A stretch of 64,000 nucleotides of DNA from Neisseria bacilliformis (lineage in GTDB: Bacteria > Pseudomonadota > Gammaproteobacteria > Burkholderiales > Neisseriaceae), in the NCBI RefSeq assembly GCF_014055025.1, contig NZ_CP059571.1, positions 806,001 to 870,000 on the forward strand, given 5' to 3'. Each line of letters starts with the position of its first letter. Position 1 is the stretch's first letter. Shown piece after piece: positions 1 through 8,391 of this stretch. The notes under the pieces were generated by a model. It saw only the letters and a program-made list of their open reading frames with translations, was not told the origin of the DNA and made no database searches. The position numbers and the translations under genes are program-made.

Positions 1-560
1 AGCGCGGCATGACCGAAATGCAGACCGAAGCCTTCGACCTCGCCTGCGCGCACCTCGCAGGCGAAGAAAGCCTGGCCAACTCCGCCGCCGCCCTCGCCTA
101 CCCGCAGGCGCGGCGCGACTGGGGCAGGGCGGGGCTGGCACTCTACGGCATCGACCCATTTCTCGGACACGACCCGCGCTTCAAGCCCGTGATGCGCCTT
201 GTAACCGAAATCTTCGGCGAAAAAGTGTTGCAGCCGCACGAGCCAATCGGCTACGGCGCGAGCTTCTACACCAAACGCTCCACCCGCGTCGGCCTCGCCG
301 CAGGCGGCTATGCTGACGGCTACCCCCGCCGAGCCGCCACCGGCACGCCCGTGGCCGTGGCAGGCCGCCGCAGCCGCATCCTCGGCCGCGTCTCCATGGA
401 CATGCTCACCCTCGAATTGGCCGACCACGAAGGCATCGGCAGCGAAGTGGAACTGTGGGGCGACACCGTGGACATCAACGAAGTGGCCGCCGCCGCCGGC
501 ACGATTGCCTACGAGCTGCTGTGCAACGTGAAGCGGGCGAAATTCGTCTATATCCAATAA
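1..560 (+). CDS. alr: Alanine racemase, C-terminal part (gene starts before the window)
   Basis: PLP-dependent interconversion of L- and D-alanine in the cytoplasm, supplying D-Ala for peptidoglycan. The reading frame is open from the left edge of the window, so only the last ~185 codons are present. The C-terminal beta domain is recognisable: GYGASF, followed by the GYADGYPR motif whose first tyrosine in the family is the second catalytic base, then SMDML, and an ending of the form TIAYELLC. The gene stops at TAA 558-560, 62 bp before dapE and separated from it by a DUS hairpin. It therefore probably ends its own transcript. The match to the family is clear; only the N-terminal PLP-lysine half is missing from view. 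Confidence 0.95.
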   Translation, partial: RGMTEMQTEAFDLACAHLAGEESLANSAAALAYPQARRDWGRAGLALYGIDPFLGHDPRFKPVMRLVTEIFGEKVLQPHEPIGYGASFYTKRSTRVGLAAGGYADGYPRRAATGTPVAVAGRRSRILGRVSMDMLTLELADHEGIGSEVELWGDTVDINEVAAAAGTIAYELLCNVKRAKFVYIQ

Positions 561-562
561 CA

Positions 563-1756
<1,194 letters not shown>

Positions 1757-2129
1757 GGCGCAGAGGCCGTCTGAAAACCAAGGCAGGGCGGGTCTTGACC
1801 CGCCATTAACGATGCAGGCGGAAACGGGCGCGCCAAACGCGGAGTAGGTCGGGCATTTATGCCCGACAAACACCGGCAACAGAAAAATGTCGGGCATCAA
1901 TGCCCGACCTACTGCTTTCAGACGGCCTCCGCCCTTGCGTAGGGTGTGTGGCGCAGCCACGCACGCGGACATGGTGTCTGCTGCGAACAAGGCCGTCTGA
2001 AAACCAAGGCAGAGCGGGTCTTGACCCGCCATTAACGATGCGGGCGGAAACGGTGGATCAAGACCCACCCTGCCTGTCGCCCGAACAACGCACACGCTCC
2101 CCGCAACCGCACCCCGAAAGGCAAACTCC
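1757..2129. repeat. Intergenic mosaic of palindromic repeats and DUS
   Basis: No gene is seen. Four repeat types alternate: DUS copies; a GGTCGGGCAT...ATGCCCGACC inverted pair (1844-1912, closed by GTAGGTC and GACCTAC); a GCGGGTCTTGACCCGC palindrome unit (near 1785 and 2009-2073); and a GTAGGGTGTGTGGCGC...GCCACGCACGCGG unit (1939-1968). Relatives of each occur elsewhere in the window, for example at 18808, 20033, 20230, 23496, 58229 and 63487. Confidence 0.75.
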
Positions 2130-2777
2130 ATGAGCGGACACGTTCTCCTCCTGCACGGCATCCACATGCACGCCTGGACGATGCTGCCCTTCGCCCGCCT
2201 GCTCAAACGGCAGAATCTGGCCGTGGAAACCTTCGGCTATTACAGCGTCTGGCAGACGCACGCGCACCACACCGCCGCGCTGGCCGAAGCCGCGCGCGCC
2301 TTTTTCAGACGGCATCCCGACACCCCGCTGCACTTCGCCGGACACAGCCTCGGCGGCCTTGTCCTGCGCCGCTTCGCCGCCGCCCATCTGGAGCTTGTGC
2401 GCGGCCGCATCGTTACCCTCGGCACGCCGCACGCGGGCAGCGCGGCCGCCGAGGCCGTGCGCCGCTACGGCATGGGCGTGCCGCTGTTGGGCGGCGCGTA
2501 CCGGCAGATGCTCGACGGCAATCTGCCGCCGCTGCCCGAGGGCGTGGAGCTGGGCAGCATCGCCGGCTGCAAACCGATGGGCGTGGGGCGCGTGTTCGGC
2601 CTGCGGGGCGGCAACGACGGCACAGTGCAGGTGGACGAAACCCGTTTTGCGGGCATGTCCGGCCACATCGTCCTGCCCGTTTCACACACCGGCATGCTGT
2701 ACGACGAAACCACCGCCATGCAGGCGGCGGCCTTTCTGCGCCACGGGCGGTTCGACAAACATGGCGGTATTTTTTGA
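2130..2777 (+). CDS. Alpha/beta-hydrolase, lipase/esterase-like
   Basis: Putative serine hydrolase of 215 residues. The nucleophile elbow GHSLGG places the catalytic Ser at position 73. A GND at 161-163 and an HT at 186-187 are good candidates for the acid and histidine of the triad. The N-terminus VLLLHGIHMHAW matches the oxyanion-loop strand of EstA-like triacylglycerol lipases and PGAP1-like esterases. No signal peptide is evident, so it is probably cytoplasmic. The substrate is unknown. It stands alone between a repeat mosaic and a broken small gene. The fold is confident; the exact specificity is not. Confidence 0.8.
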   Translation: MSGHVLLLHGIHMHAWTMLPFARLLKRQNLAVETFGYYSVWQTHAHHTAALAEAARAFFRRHPDTPLHFAGHSLGGLVLRRFAAAHLELVRGRIVTLGTPHAGSAAAEAVRRYGMGVPLLGGAYRQMLDGNLPPLPEGVELGSIAGCKPMGVGRVFGLRGGNDGTVQVDETRFAGMSGHIVLPVSHTGMLYDETTAMQAAAFLRHGRFDKHGGIF

Positions 2778-2850
2778 TAAAACATGTAAAGGCCGTCTGA
2801 AAAATCCTGTATCATCCGCCCCCTTTTTTTCCCACACGGAGTGTTATCCA

Positions 2851-3282
2851 ATGAACGAAAGCATCAAAAACAAACTGCACGGGCTGCTGGTTTTAGCGGT
2901 GGCCGCGCTGTTCGGCTGGATGGGCTGGCAGTAGGTTGAAAACAACCGCCTCTTTGACGAGGGCGGCGCGGTGGCGGTGGAGGCTTACGCGTCCACCAAC
3001 GAGTACACCGAAAACACGCTGTTCCGCGTGATTCCCATCGGCGGCTACCGCACCGGGCCGGCCTATACCGACGGCCATTCGGTCGATGTCGGCATGTAGT
3101 CGGTCAGCAGCGAGGAGTTGGAGCTGCTCAAACAGGGCAAGCGCATCCCGCGCGAATACGCCAAAGCCAAGCCGGAGCTGATCCGCCGCCCGGGCGGGCC
3201 GTTCAGCCCGGTCAAATACTTCGCCTTGTCCGCCGTGATGGTACTAGCCGGGCTGTACTGGATGGTGAGAAAGAGCGCGTAA
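2851..3282 (+). pseudogene. Small two-TM membrane protein gene interrupted by two in-frame TAG codons
   Basis: A 144-codon frame runs from ATG 2851 to TAA 3280-3282 with only two interruptions, TAG at 2932-2934 and TAG at 3097-3099. Ignoring these, the protein has an N-terminal membrane segment (about residues 11-27, LLVLAVAALFGWMGW). A soluble middle of roughly 80 residues follows (GYRTGPAYTDGHS). A second membrane segment near the C-terminus (FALSAVMVLAGLYWM) precedes a basic tail. Both sites could be former CAG glutamine codons changed by a single C-to-T transition. The family is not recognised. It could be a recent pseudogene, or sequencing errors at two sites; a readthrough protein is less likely because TAG ends normal genes here (dapE, radA). 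Confidence 0.7.
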
Positions 3283-3299
3283 GGCAGCCTGAAATCGCA

Positions 3300-3342
3300 G
3301 AGGCCGTCTGAAAAACGTGAAAACGGTTTTTCAGACGGCCTC
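3300..3342. terminator. DUS hairpin terminator
   Basis: Perfect inverted AGGCCGTCTGAAAAAC arms around a short loop, downstream of the broken membrane-protein gene. Confidence 0.75.
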
Positions 3343-3533
3343 AAAGCATGAAAACGGCAGCCCCTGTCTCCCTCCCCTGCGCTCCGGTGCGGGGAGGGTC
3401 GGGGAGCGGGTGGCGGTTCGCAGAACCGCCTGGCTGCCGCGCCGCAGCCGTTTCCCAAGCCGCAGCCGCCCCCACCCTAACCCTCCCCCGCAGGCGGGAG
3501 AGGGAACAAGGTTTTCAGACGGCCTGAAAACCC

Positions 3534-3580
3534 AAAAAGCAGCCTGAAAACGGTATCTCCCGTTTTCAGGCTGCTTTTTT
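3534..3580. terminator. Kingella-dialect DUS terminator between convergent genes
   Basis: Arms AAAGCAGCCTGAAAACGG and the inverse complement end in a run of six T. It can serve lctP on the minus strand and upstream transcripts on the plus strand. It uses the AGGCAGCCTGAA-type core rather than AGGCCGTCTGAA. Confidence 0.8.
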
Positions 3581-3605
3581 CAAACTGCGTTGCGGCGGCG
3601 CGATC

Positions 3606-5156
3606 TTACAAGGCCAGCCAGCCGAAGCAGTACACCGTAATCCCCGCGATGACGACGTAGCCCAGCGCGTAGGGGATGGCCGAGCGCAGGAACGCGCCTT
3701 CCTGACCCTGCTGGTCGCAGGCGGCGGCAGCGATGGCGATGCTTTGCGGAGAGATGATTTTGCCGCCGGTCGCGCCTGCGGTGTTGGCGGCGGCCAGCCA
3801 GCTTTTGTCCACATGGATCTGGTCGGCCACGGTGGCTTGCAGCTTGCCGAAGAGGATGTTGGACGAGGTGTCGCTGCCGGTGGCGAAGGTACCGATCGCG
3901 CCCACCAGCGGGGCGAATAGCGGATACAGGCCGCCGGTGGCCGCCACCAGCGCGTTGGCGATGACGTTAATCATCCCGCTGTGGCTCATAATCGCGCTCA
4001 TGGCCACGAGGCTGATGATGGTGGTGGCCGAGGCTTTCATTTTCACGGTGGTCGCGCCCAGAATCGACAGCAGTTTTCCGGCCTTCACGCCCTGAACCAG
4101 CCCGCCGAGGAACGCGCCCAGAAACAGCATCAGCCCCGCGTTGGAAAGCCAGCCGAAGTTGAAGGTTTTGCCTTCGGCGTAAATCGGCAGGTGGATTTTG
4201 CTCACCAGCGTGGTTTTCAGAAACGCGCTCACCGGTCCGGACAGCGGGCTGGCGAGGATGATAAACAGCAGGATCAGGCCGTACACCGCCCACGCCCGGC
4301 CGATTTGCGCCCAGGTGAAGCCGCCGCCCTTGCCGCCTTCGGTGATTTTGGCGTAGGCCACGATAAACACGATGCAGGCGATGCTGCCCAAAATCGCCGG
4401 CGTTTCCGCGCCGATAAAGTAGGCCGCGCAAAACTGCACCGCCAACGAAATCCCGCCCACTACGGCGGCAAGGATAATGTTCGGAATCAGGTATTTGCGG
4501 TTGCGGTCGGTTAAAAACAGAATCACAAAGGGCACGAGGAACATCAAAACCGAAAGCTGGATCACCGTGTTGCCCGCCACCGCCTGTGTCTGCGCGGCGG
4601 TAACTTCCGTGCCGAACACCTCTTTGGCCAGCGTCAGCACCGGCACGCCCACCGCGCCGAAGCCCGTCGCCACGCTGTTGCCGATCAGCGAAACCAGCGC
4701 GGAAAAAGCCGGTTTGAAGCCCAGCCCGATTAAGATGGCCGCCGGAATCGCCACCGCCGTGCCGAAGCCTGCCATGCCTTCCAAGAGGCCGCCGAACCCC
4801 CACACAATCAGCAGCACCTGAATCCGCTTGTCGCCGGAAATGCTGATAAATTGTTGTTTGATCACTTCAATCTGCTTGCTTTCCAGCAAAACGTTGTAGC
4901 TGAACAAGGCCATCAGGATGATGATTAAAATCGGGAACACCGCTTTGAGCACCCCCTCGACAAACGCCCAGCCCACATAGGCGGCGGAATAGCCCGCAGG
5001 CAGCGTGCCGAAGCCGTCCATATTCGGCACGGCGAACACCGCCACCAGCGCGGCGGCGGCCAGAGCCAGCAGCGCGCTCTTGTCGCCGCTCATTTTCAGC
5101 CACATCATCAGCACCATCAGCAGCACGATGGGCAGGAGCGAAAGCAGGATACTCAT
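3606..5156 (-). CDS. lctP: L-lactate permease
   Basis: Inner-membrane lactate:proton symporter of the LctP family, 516 residues, with about a dozen hydrophobic segments. The start is set at ATG 5154-5156 (MSILLSLLPIVLL): AAAGGAAA lies just upstream and the first membrane segment follows at once. An in-frame extension to 5267 adds a basic stretch that looks non-coding. Typical LctP blocks are visible, such as EGMAGFGTAVAIPAAILIG and the C-terminal SPQSIAIAAAA. Neisseria are known to use host lactate as a major carbon source. It is monocistronic, between a terminator hairpin and the divergent hsd operon. Confidence 0.95.
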   Translation of the reverse strand: MSILLSLLPIVLLMVLMMWLKMSGDKSALLALAAAALVAVFAVPNMDGFGTLPAGYSAAYVGWAFVEGVLKAVFPILIIILMALFSYNVLLESKQIEVIKQQFISISGDKRIQVLLIVWGFGGLLEGMAGFGTAVAIPAAILIGLGFKPAFSALVSLIGNSVATGFGAVGVPVLTLAKEVFGTEVTAAQTQAVAGNTVIQLSVLMFLVPFVILFLTDRNRKYLIPNIILAAVVGGISLAVQFCAAYFIGAETPAILGSIACIVFIVAYAKITEGGKGGGFTWAQIGRAWAVYGLILLFIILASPLSGPVSAFLKTTLVSKIHLPIYAEGKTFNFGWLSNAGLMLFLGAFLGGLVQGVKAGKLLSILGATTVKMKASATTIISLVAMSAIMSHSGMINVIANALVAATGGLYPLFAPLVGAIGTFATGSDTSSNILFGKLQATVADQIHVDKSWLAAANTAGATGGKIISPQSIAIAAAACDQQGQEGAFLRSAIPYALGYVVIAGITVYCFGWLAL

Positions 5157-5266
5157 AATTGGTTTTTCCTTTGGTTTTTCGGATTGTTTTGCAACCGCAC
5201 AGGTCAAAAAAACCGCGATTGTAGCGTATTTTGCGCGGCGCATTGCAAAATCGTTGGCTGTTGGCA

Positions 5267-5320
5267 AAAGGCCGTCTGAAAAAGCGTTTTCCCGTTTTCA
5301 GGCTGCCTTTCAGACGGCCG
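5267..5320. repeat. Hybrid hairpin of two DUS dialects upstream of hsdM
   Basis: AGGCCGTCTGAA (5269-5280), an inverted Kingella-type TTCAGGCTGCCT, and an inverted TTCAGACGGCC are packed together. The outer DUS arms can pair, with the other dialect in the loop side. Confidence 0.7.
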
Positions 5321-5396
5321 CAGCAATTGCCCCGCCTCCGCCCCGCCGCTACAATCCCGTTACAAACCTTAACACCGCAGCGGAAGCAGACAGCCC

Positions 5397-6899
5397 ATGA
5401 ACCTCTCCACCTTCACCAAATCCATCCAAGACATCATGCGCGCCGATGCCGGCATCAACGGCGACGCCCAGCGCATCGAGCAGCTCACCTGGCTGTTATT
5501 CCTGAAAATCTACGGCAGCAAAGAAGAAAACTGGGCGATTGTCGATGCAGACTACCAATCCATCATCGAGCCGCGTTTCCAGTGGCAGAACTGGGCGAAG
5601 GACAACAAAGACGGCAACGCCCCCACCGGCGACGCGCTCTTGGATTTTATCGACCGCGAGCTGTTTCCCGCGCTGAAAAACCTGCGCGTCAACGAACACA
5701 CCCCCTTAAAGCAACGCATCGTGCGCGATATATTTCAGGATGCCAAAAACTTTATGAAAAACGGCACCCTCCTGCGCCAGCTCATCAACGCCGTCGACCA
5801 AATCGATTTTGACGACACCAAAGAACGCCATGCCTTCGGCGAGATTTACGAAACCATCCTAAAAAGCCTGCAAAGCGCGGGCAACGCCGGCGAGTTTTAC
5901 ACCCCGCGCGCCGTAACCGATTTTATGGTTCAAGTGATTGCCCCCAAACTCGGCGAAACCGTCGCCGATTTTGCCGCAGGCACCGGCGGCTTTCTCGTCT
6001 CCGCCTTAAACGCCCTAGAACCCCAAGTCAAAACCCCCAAAGACCGCGAAACGCTCAACCAAAGCCTGTACGGCATCGAAAAAAAACCCCTGCCGCACCT
6101 TTTGGGCATCACCAACCTGATTCTGCACGACATCGACAGCCCGCGCATCCGCCACGGCAACGCCTTGGAACAAAACGTGCGTGACGTGCAGCCGCGCGAC
6201 TTGCACGACATCATCCTGATGAATCCGCCCTACGGCGGCAAAGAGCTGGAACTCATCAAACAAAACTTCCCCGCCGAACTGCGCAGCAGCGAAACCGCCG
6301 ACCTCTTTATCGCCCTCGCCCTCTACCGCCTCAAAGCAGGCGGGCGCGCCGCCATCATCATTCCCGACGGCTTCCTTTTCGGCAACGACACCGCCAAAAC
6401 CGCCCTTAAAACCCGCCTGCTTACCGATTTTGACCTGCACACCATCGTGCGCCTGCCCAAAAGCGTGTTTGCCCCCTACACCAGCATTACCACCAACATC
6501 CTGTTTTTCAACAAACCCGCGCAAGGGCAGAGGCCGTCTGAAAAACTCTGGTTTTACCGCGTCGATATTCCAAGCGACCGCAAAGCCTTTTCCAAAACCA
6601 AGCCCATGCAGCTCGAACACTTTTCAGACTGCCTAAGCTGGTGGCACAACCGCAAAGAAATCAAAGACGAACAGACTGACAGCCACCAAGCCCGCGCCTT
6701 TGACAAAGCCGAGATTTTGGCAAACGGCGTCAATCTGGATTTGTGCGGCTATCCCAACCAAGAAGCCGAAGTATTAAGCCCGATGGAAACCATATTGGCG
6801 TATCAAACCACGCGCGATAACCTGAATGCGCAAATCGACGCGCAACTGGAAAAAATCCGCGCCCTGATCGGTCTGCCCGCCGACACGGAGGGCGAATAA
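5397..6899 (+). CDS. hsdM: Type I restriction-modification system, DNA methyltransferase subunit
   Basis: N6-adenine methyltransferase subunit M of a type I R-M enzyme (M2S methylase; R2M2S nuclease). It has 500 residues. The N-terminal HsdM helical domain (about 1-140) is followed by SAM-binding motif I, DFAAGTGGFL (191-200). The catalytic motif IV is NPPYGG (276-281). The block GEFYTPRAVTDFM (166-178) is also typical. The stop TAA 6897-6899 abuts the hsdS ATG at 6900 directly, which implies translational coupling. A DUS lies in frame near 6530-6542 (RPSEKLW). Confidence 0.97.
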   Translation: MNLSTFTKSIQDIMRADAGINGDAQRIEQLTWLLFLKIYGSKEENWAIVDADYQSIIEPRFQWQNWAKDNKDGNAPTGDALLDFIDRELFPALKNLRVNEHTPLKQRIVRDIFQDAKNFMKNGTLLRQLINAVDQIDFDDTKERHAFGEIYETILKSLQSAGNAGEFYTPRAVTDFMVQVIAPKLGETVADFAAGTGGFLVSALNALEPQVKTPKDRETLNQSLYGIEKKPLPHLLGITNLILHDIDSPRIRHGNALEQNVRDVQPRDLHDIILMNPPYGGKELELIKQNFPAELRSSETADLFIALALYRLKAGGRAAIIIPDGFLFGNDTAKTALKTRLLTDFDLHTIVRLPKSVFAPYTSITTNILFFNKPAQGQRPSEKLWFYRVDIPSDRKAFSKTKPMQLEHFSDCLSWWHNRKEIKDEQTDSHQARAFDKAEILANGVNLDLCGYPNQEAEVLSPMETILAYQTTRDNLNAQIDAQLEKIRALIGLPADTEGE

Positions 6900-8363
6900 A
6901 TGAAAACGCCCCAGCTTGCCGACGCCCTGCGCGCCGCCGTACTCCAAGCCGCCATCAAAGGCGAACTCACCGCAAGGTCGTCTGAAAACGCCCGCGACCT
7001 GCTTTTGCGCATCCAAAACGAAAAACAGACTTTGCAGGCAAAAGGCAGCCTGAAAAAAACCAAAGCCCCCGCCCCCGTTACGGCGGACGAAGCGCCGTTT
7101 GACATTCCCGAGAATTGGGTTTGGGTGAGGTTGGGGGATTTGGCACAAGTTTTAAATGGCGATAGGGGCAAAAATTACCCGGGCAAAGAATTTTGGGTTT
7201 CCGAAGGAAAGCCTTTTATTAACGCTGGTTCTTTAAACAACGGTATTTTGGACAAAAGTGGATTTAACTACATTTCAGACGACCGCTATTCTTTGCTACG
7301 TTCGGGCTTTATCCAGAAAAATGATTTTTTGTATTGCCTTCGCGGTTCGTTGGGAAAATTTAGCTTAAATAAAGATTTTGATGAAGGCGTTATCGGTTCA
7401 TCGCTTTGTATTATCAGAACGCACCAAAGTTCGCTTATCCCGTTTTTCTTTTATTATTTGCAAACGGATTTAGCCCAAGAAGACATTAAAAAAGTATCAA
7501 ACGGAACAGCACAGCCAAATTTATCGGCTGAAAATGTTCGCAACTTTTTAATCCCCCTTCCCCCCCTTGCCGAACAACAAGCCATTGCGGAAAAACTCAC
7601 CCGCCTGCTTGCCGAAATCGACCGCCTGAAAGCCGAAGAACAGTCGCTCGCATCGCTGCAAAAAGCCTATCCGCAAACGCTGCGCGCGTCCGTGCTTGCC
7701 GCCGCTATCAAAGGCGAATTAACAGAAAGGTCGTCTGAAAACGCCCGCGACCTGCTTTTGCGCATCCAAAACGAAAAACAGGCTTTGCAGGCAAAAGGCA
7801 GCCTGAAAAAAACCAAAGCCCCCGCCCCCGTTACGGCGGACGAAGTGTCGTTTGATATTCCCGAGAATTGGGTTTGGGTGAGGTTGGGGGACGTAATCTT
7901 GCAAAATATCGGCGGCGGTACGCCAAGCAAACAAGAACCAAGTTATTGGAACGGTGATATTCCGTGGGCGAGCGTAAAAGATTTGAATTGCGACGTTCTG
8001 ACAAAAACGATTGATAGCATTACCGCCGAAGGCTTGGAAAATTCCAGTTCAAATTTAATTCCCAAAGGTACTTTGATTATTTGCACAAGAATGGGATTGG
8101 GGAAAATTGCTTTGGCAGAAATTGACGTTGCGATTAACCAAGATTTGCGGGCGATATTTCTTCCCGAATGTCTCAACAAGCACTATTTTTACCATTTCTA
8201 CCGCACATTAAAAATGGAAGGCAAAGGGGCAACGGTTAAAGGTATTACGGTTGAAGAACTGCATAACACGCCTTTCCCCCTCCCCCCCCTTGCCGAACAA
8301 CAAGCAATCGTGGAAAAATTGTCCGCACTGCTCGCCGAAATCGACGCGCTGGAAAACGCCTAA
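6900..8363 (+). CDS. hsdS: Type I restriction-modification system, specificity subunit
   Basis: DNA-recognition subunit S, 487 residues. Two target-recognition domains occupy about residues 80-218 and 331-460. They are framed by nearly identical conserved blocks. The block SENARDLLLRIQNEK to PENWVWVRLG occurs at about 26-79 and 277-330, and LPPLAEQQAI occurs at about 219-228 and 461-470. The nucleotide repeats (6975-7138 and 7728-7891) are 753 bp apart. Both TRDs are A+T richer than their flanks, as expected of exchanged cassettes. C7 (7560-7566) and C8 (8282-8289) tracts encode the two PPLAEQQ motifs. The two TRDs predict a bipartite target; the sequence recognised cannot be read from the gene. 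Confidence 0.95.
   Translation: MKTPQLADALRAAVLQAAIKGELTARSSENARDLLLRIQNEKQTLQAKGSLKKTKAPAPVTADEAPFDIPENWVWVRLGDLAQVLNGDRGKNYPGKEFWVSEGKPFINAGSLNNGILDKSGFNYISDDRYSLLRSGFIQKNDFLYCLRGSLGKFSLNKDFDEGVIGSSLCIIRTHQSSLIPFFFYYLQTDLAQEDIKKVSNGTAQPNLSAENVRNFLIPLPPLAEQQAIAEKLTRLLAEIDRLKAEEQSLASLQKAYPQTLRASVLAAAIKGELTERSSENARDLLLRIQNEKQALQAKGSLKKTKAPAPVTADEVSFDIPENWVWVRLGDVILQNIGGGTPSKQEPSYWNGDIPWASVKDLNCDVLTKTIDSITAEGLENSSSNLIPKGTLIICTRMGLGKIALAEIDVAINQDLRAIFLPECLNKHYFYHFYRTLKMEGKGATVKGITVEELHNTPFPLPPLAEQQAIVEKLSALLAEIDALENA
6975..7138 (+). repeat. hsdS internal direct repeat, copy 1
   Basis: About 164 bp, nearly identical to 7728-7891. It carries the variant uptake word AGGTCGTCTGAA (6975-6986) and AGGCAGCCTGAA (7043-7054), both in frame. 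Confidence 0.9.
7728..7891 (+). repeat. hsdS internal direct repeat, copy 2
   Basis: Second copy of the conserved block, with AGGTCGTCTGAA at 7728-7739 and AGGCAGCCTGAA at 7796-7807. Only a few substitutions separate it from copy 1, mostly at the 3' end (GAAGCGCCG versus GAAGTGTCG). Confidence 0.9.
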
Positions 8364-8391
8364 ACCCAACGCCCCAAAACAGGAGAAGCCC

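Larger units (their letters stand above)
3283..3605. other. Intergenic region with two terminators
   Basis: Contains a Kingella-type DUS (about 3284), a DUS hairpin (3300-3342), a G/C-rich tract of CTCCCC/GGGGAG runs (about 3360-3500) without a recognisable gene, another DUS, and a Kingella-type hairpin (3534-3580). Confidence 0.6.

Noticed and set aside
1757-2129. CRISPR array
   Set aside because: Repeats here and elsewhere are palindromic units of mixed families with irregular spacing and no unique spacers; no cas genes occur in the window.
5157-5267. An extended N-terminus for lctP
   Set aside because: It is basic and unlike the family, and a ribosome-binding site precedes the internal ATG at 5156.
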